DNA from: an uncultured Bacteroidales bacterium
Lineage (GTDB): Bacteria; Bacteroidota; Bacteroidia; Bacteroidales; Bacteroidaceae
Assembly (NCBI GenBank): GCA_902787555.1
Contig: CADAGO010000022.1
Coordinates: forward strand, 1-55,028
Length of the DNA stretch: 55,028 nt
Reading direction: 5' to 3'
The notes beneath the pieces are model-generated. The model was not told the origin of the DNA. It saw only the letters and a list, made by a program, of their open reading frames with translations, and did no database searches. The translations under genes were made by a program, and so were the position numbers. How positions within the stretch are numbered: the first letter of the stretch is position 1; every line of letters starts with the position of its first letter. Of this stretch, positions 54,483-55,028 are shown one piece after another.

Positions 54483-55028
54483 ATGAGAAGGTTATACAGT
54501 TTATTATCGATTGCCATGATTGGAATGAACATGAACGCCCAGCAAAATGATGCCCATTCAAACATGTTAATCATCACAGAGGTTTGTGTAGCGAATATTG
54601 ATCAAACAACTGAATACGAGCAGATGAAACAGGAGCTTAGTCCCTGTTCACTTCCGCTTATCAACCTTACTGTAGATACAACACAGGTGGGTGCACAAAC
54701 CTACGCACCTGCATTCATTGAAATAGCGGATCCAAAAGGGGAATCCTTCTGCGGGCGATGCAAGGTGAGATACCGTGGTTCGAGTGCGCTGGCTTATGCA
54801 AAGAAGTCTTTTTCGGTGAAGCTTGTAGACGAAGCTGGAGAGAAGCTGGATGCGAATCTTTTCGGCATCAGATCGGATAACAGTTGGATTCTTGATGCGA
54901 TGGCCATAGACCGTATAAGAATGCGTAATAGGATTTGTTTTGACATTTGGAACAGCATCAACAGGACTCCCTATCCGACATCCTTTGGAGGCAGGAATGG
55001 TACCGAGGGCCGTTTTGTCGAACTGTTT
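54483..55028 (+). CDS. CotH-family protein (partial, 3' end outside window)
   Basis: 182 codons to the window edge without a stop. The signal peptide is at 1-19 (MRRLYSLLSIAMIGMNMNAQ). From about 95, RCKVRYRGSSALAYAKKSFSVKL, then LFGIRSDNSWILDAMAIDRIRMRNRICFDIWNSI, matches the N-terminal part of CotH kinase domains. These are atypical kinases, named for Bacillus spore-coat CotH and widespread in secreted Bacteroidales proteins. The catalytic Asp motifs would lie beyond the edge. Its promoter belongs to the TTTCCAT set, so it should be co-regulated with the preceding secreted proteins. Confidence 0.85.
   Translation, partial: MRRLYSLLSIAMIGMNMNAQQNDAHSNMLIITEVCVANIDQTTEYEQMKQELSPCSLPLINLTVDTTQVGAQTYAPAFIEIADPKGESFCGRCKVRYRGSSALAYAKKSFSVKLVDEAGEKLDANLFGIRSDNSWILDAMAIDRIRMRNRICFDIWNSINRTPYPTSFGGRNGTEGRFVELF

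Overview
The window looks like a chromosomal segment of a Prevotella-type member of the Bacteroidales (Bacteroidota). The evidence is the promoter grammar (TTTG about 20 bp upstream of TAnnTTTG), a complete type IX secretion (T9SS) core cluster porP-K-L-M-N, several secreted proteins ending in T9SS-type sorting domains (YNLQGQRI...GKKVFVR), BspA-like leucine-rich repeats, and plant-polysaccharide genes (xylA, xylB, acetyl esterases, a GH28-GH105 fusion). No rRNA, tRNA, CRISPR or IS element was recognised. Species-level identity cannot be read from the sequence.

Left part (1-16.3 kb): two giant, paralogous, repeat-built surface proteins (at least 1994 and 2068 aa) stand head to head and point outwards. 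The 2.6 kb between their start codons is symmetrical: 59/60-bp inverted repeats cover both start codons and leaders, and 21-bp inverted repeats (20 of 21 identical) lie further in. The 2266 bp inside the inner repeats hold a tyrosine recombinase gene, two helically phased direct-repeat arrays, and one consensus promoter facing the left giant gene. No comparable promoter faces the right one. I infer a recombinase-encoded invertible switch that would express one giant adhesin or the other. Downstream of the right copy are a 40-aa peptide gene and a 274-aa secreted protein that is a free-standing version of the giants' C-terminal module.

Middle part (16.3-36 kb): on the minus strand come a pectin-degrading GH28-GH105 fusion, a secreted metalloprotease-like protein, a purD-led overlapping operon with a histidine phosphatase, a DedA/YqaA-type protein and a membrane protein, and an S9 dipeptidyl peptidase. 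An Lrp/AsnC regulator reads on the plus strand. A xylB-xylA-acetylesterase operon has a hairpin terminator/attenuator before the esterase. Then follow an SGNH esterase (+), hisS (-) and a nucleoside MFS permease (-).

Right part (36-55 kb, plus strand): a 7TM-HD (PgpH-like) phosphodiesterase leads into porP-porK-porL-porM-porN, which ends at a strong terminator. Next is an operon of a TPR-transmembrane-HTH regulator lipoprotein, a 1159-aa and a 944-aa secreted protein, then a 300-aa relative and a CotH-family gene cut by the window end. Three promoters here share one geometry: TTTCCAT, 77 bp, TTTCCAT, 39 bp, TAACTTTG. This suggests a small regulon of secreted proteins, possibly controlled by the regulator it contains. 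The secreted products would leave through the T9SS encoded next door. Simple tandem repeats recur both between genes and inside coding linkers.
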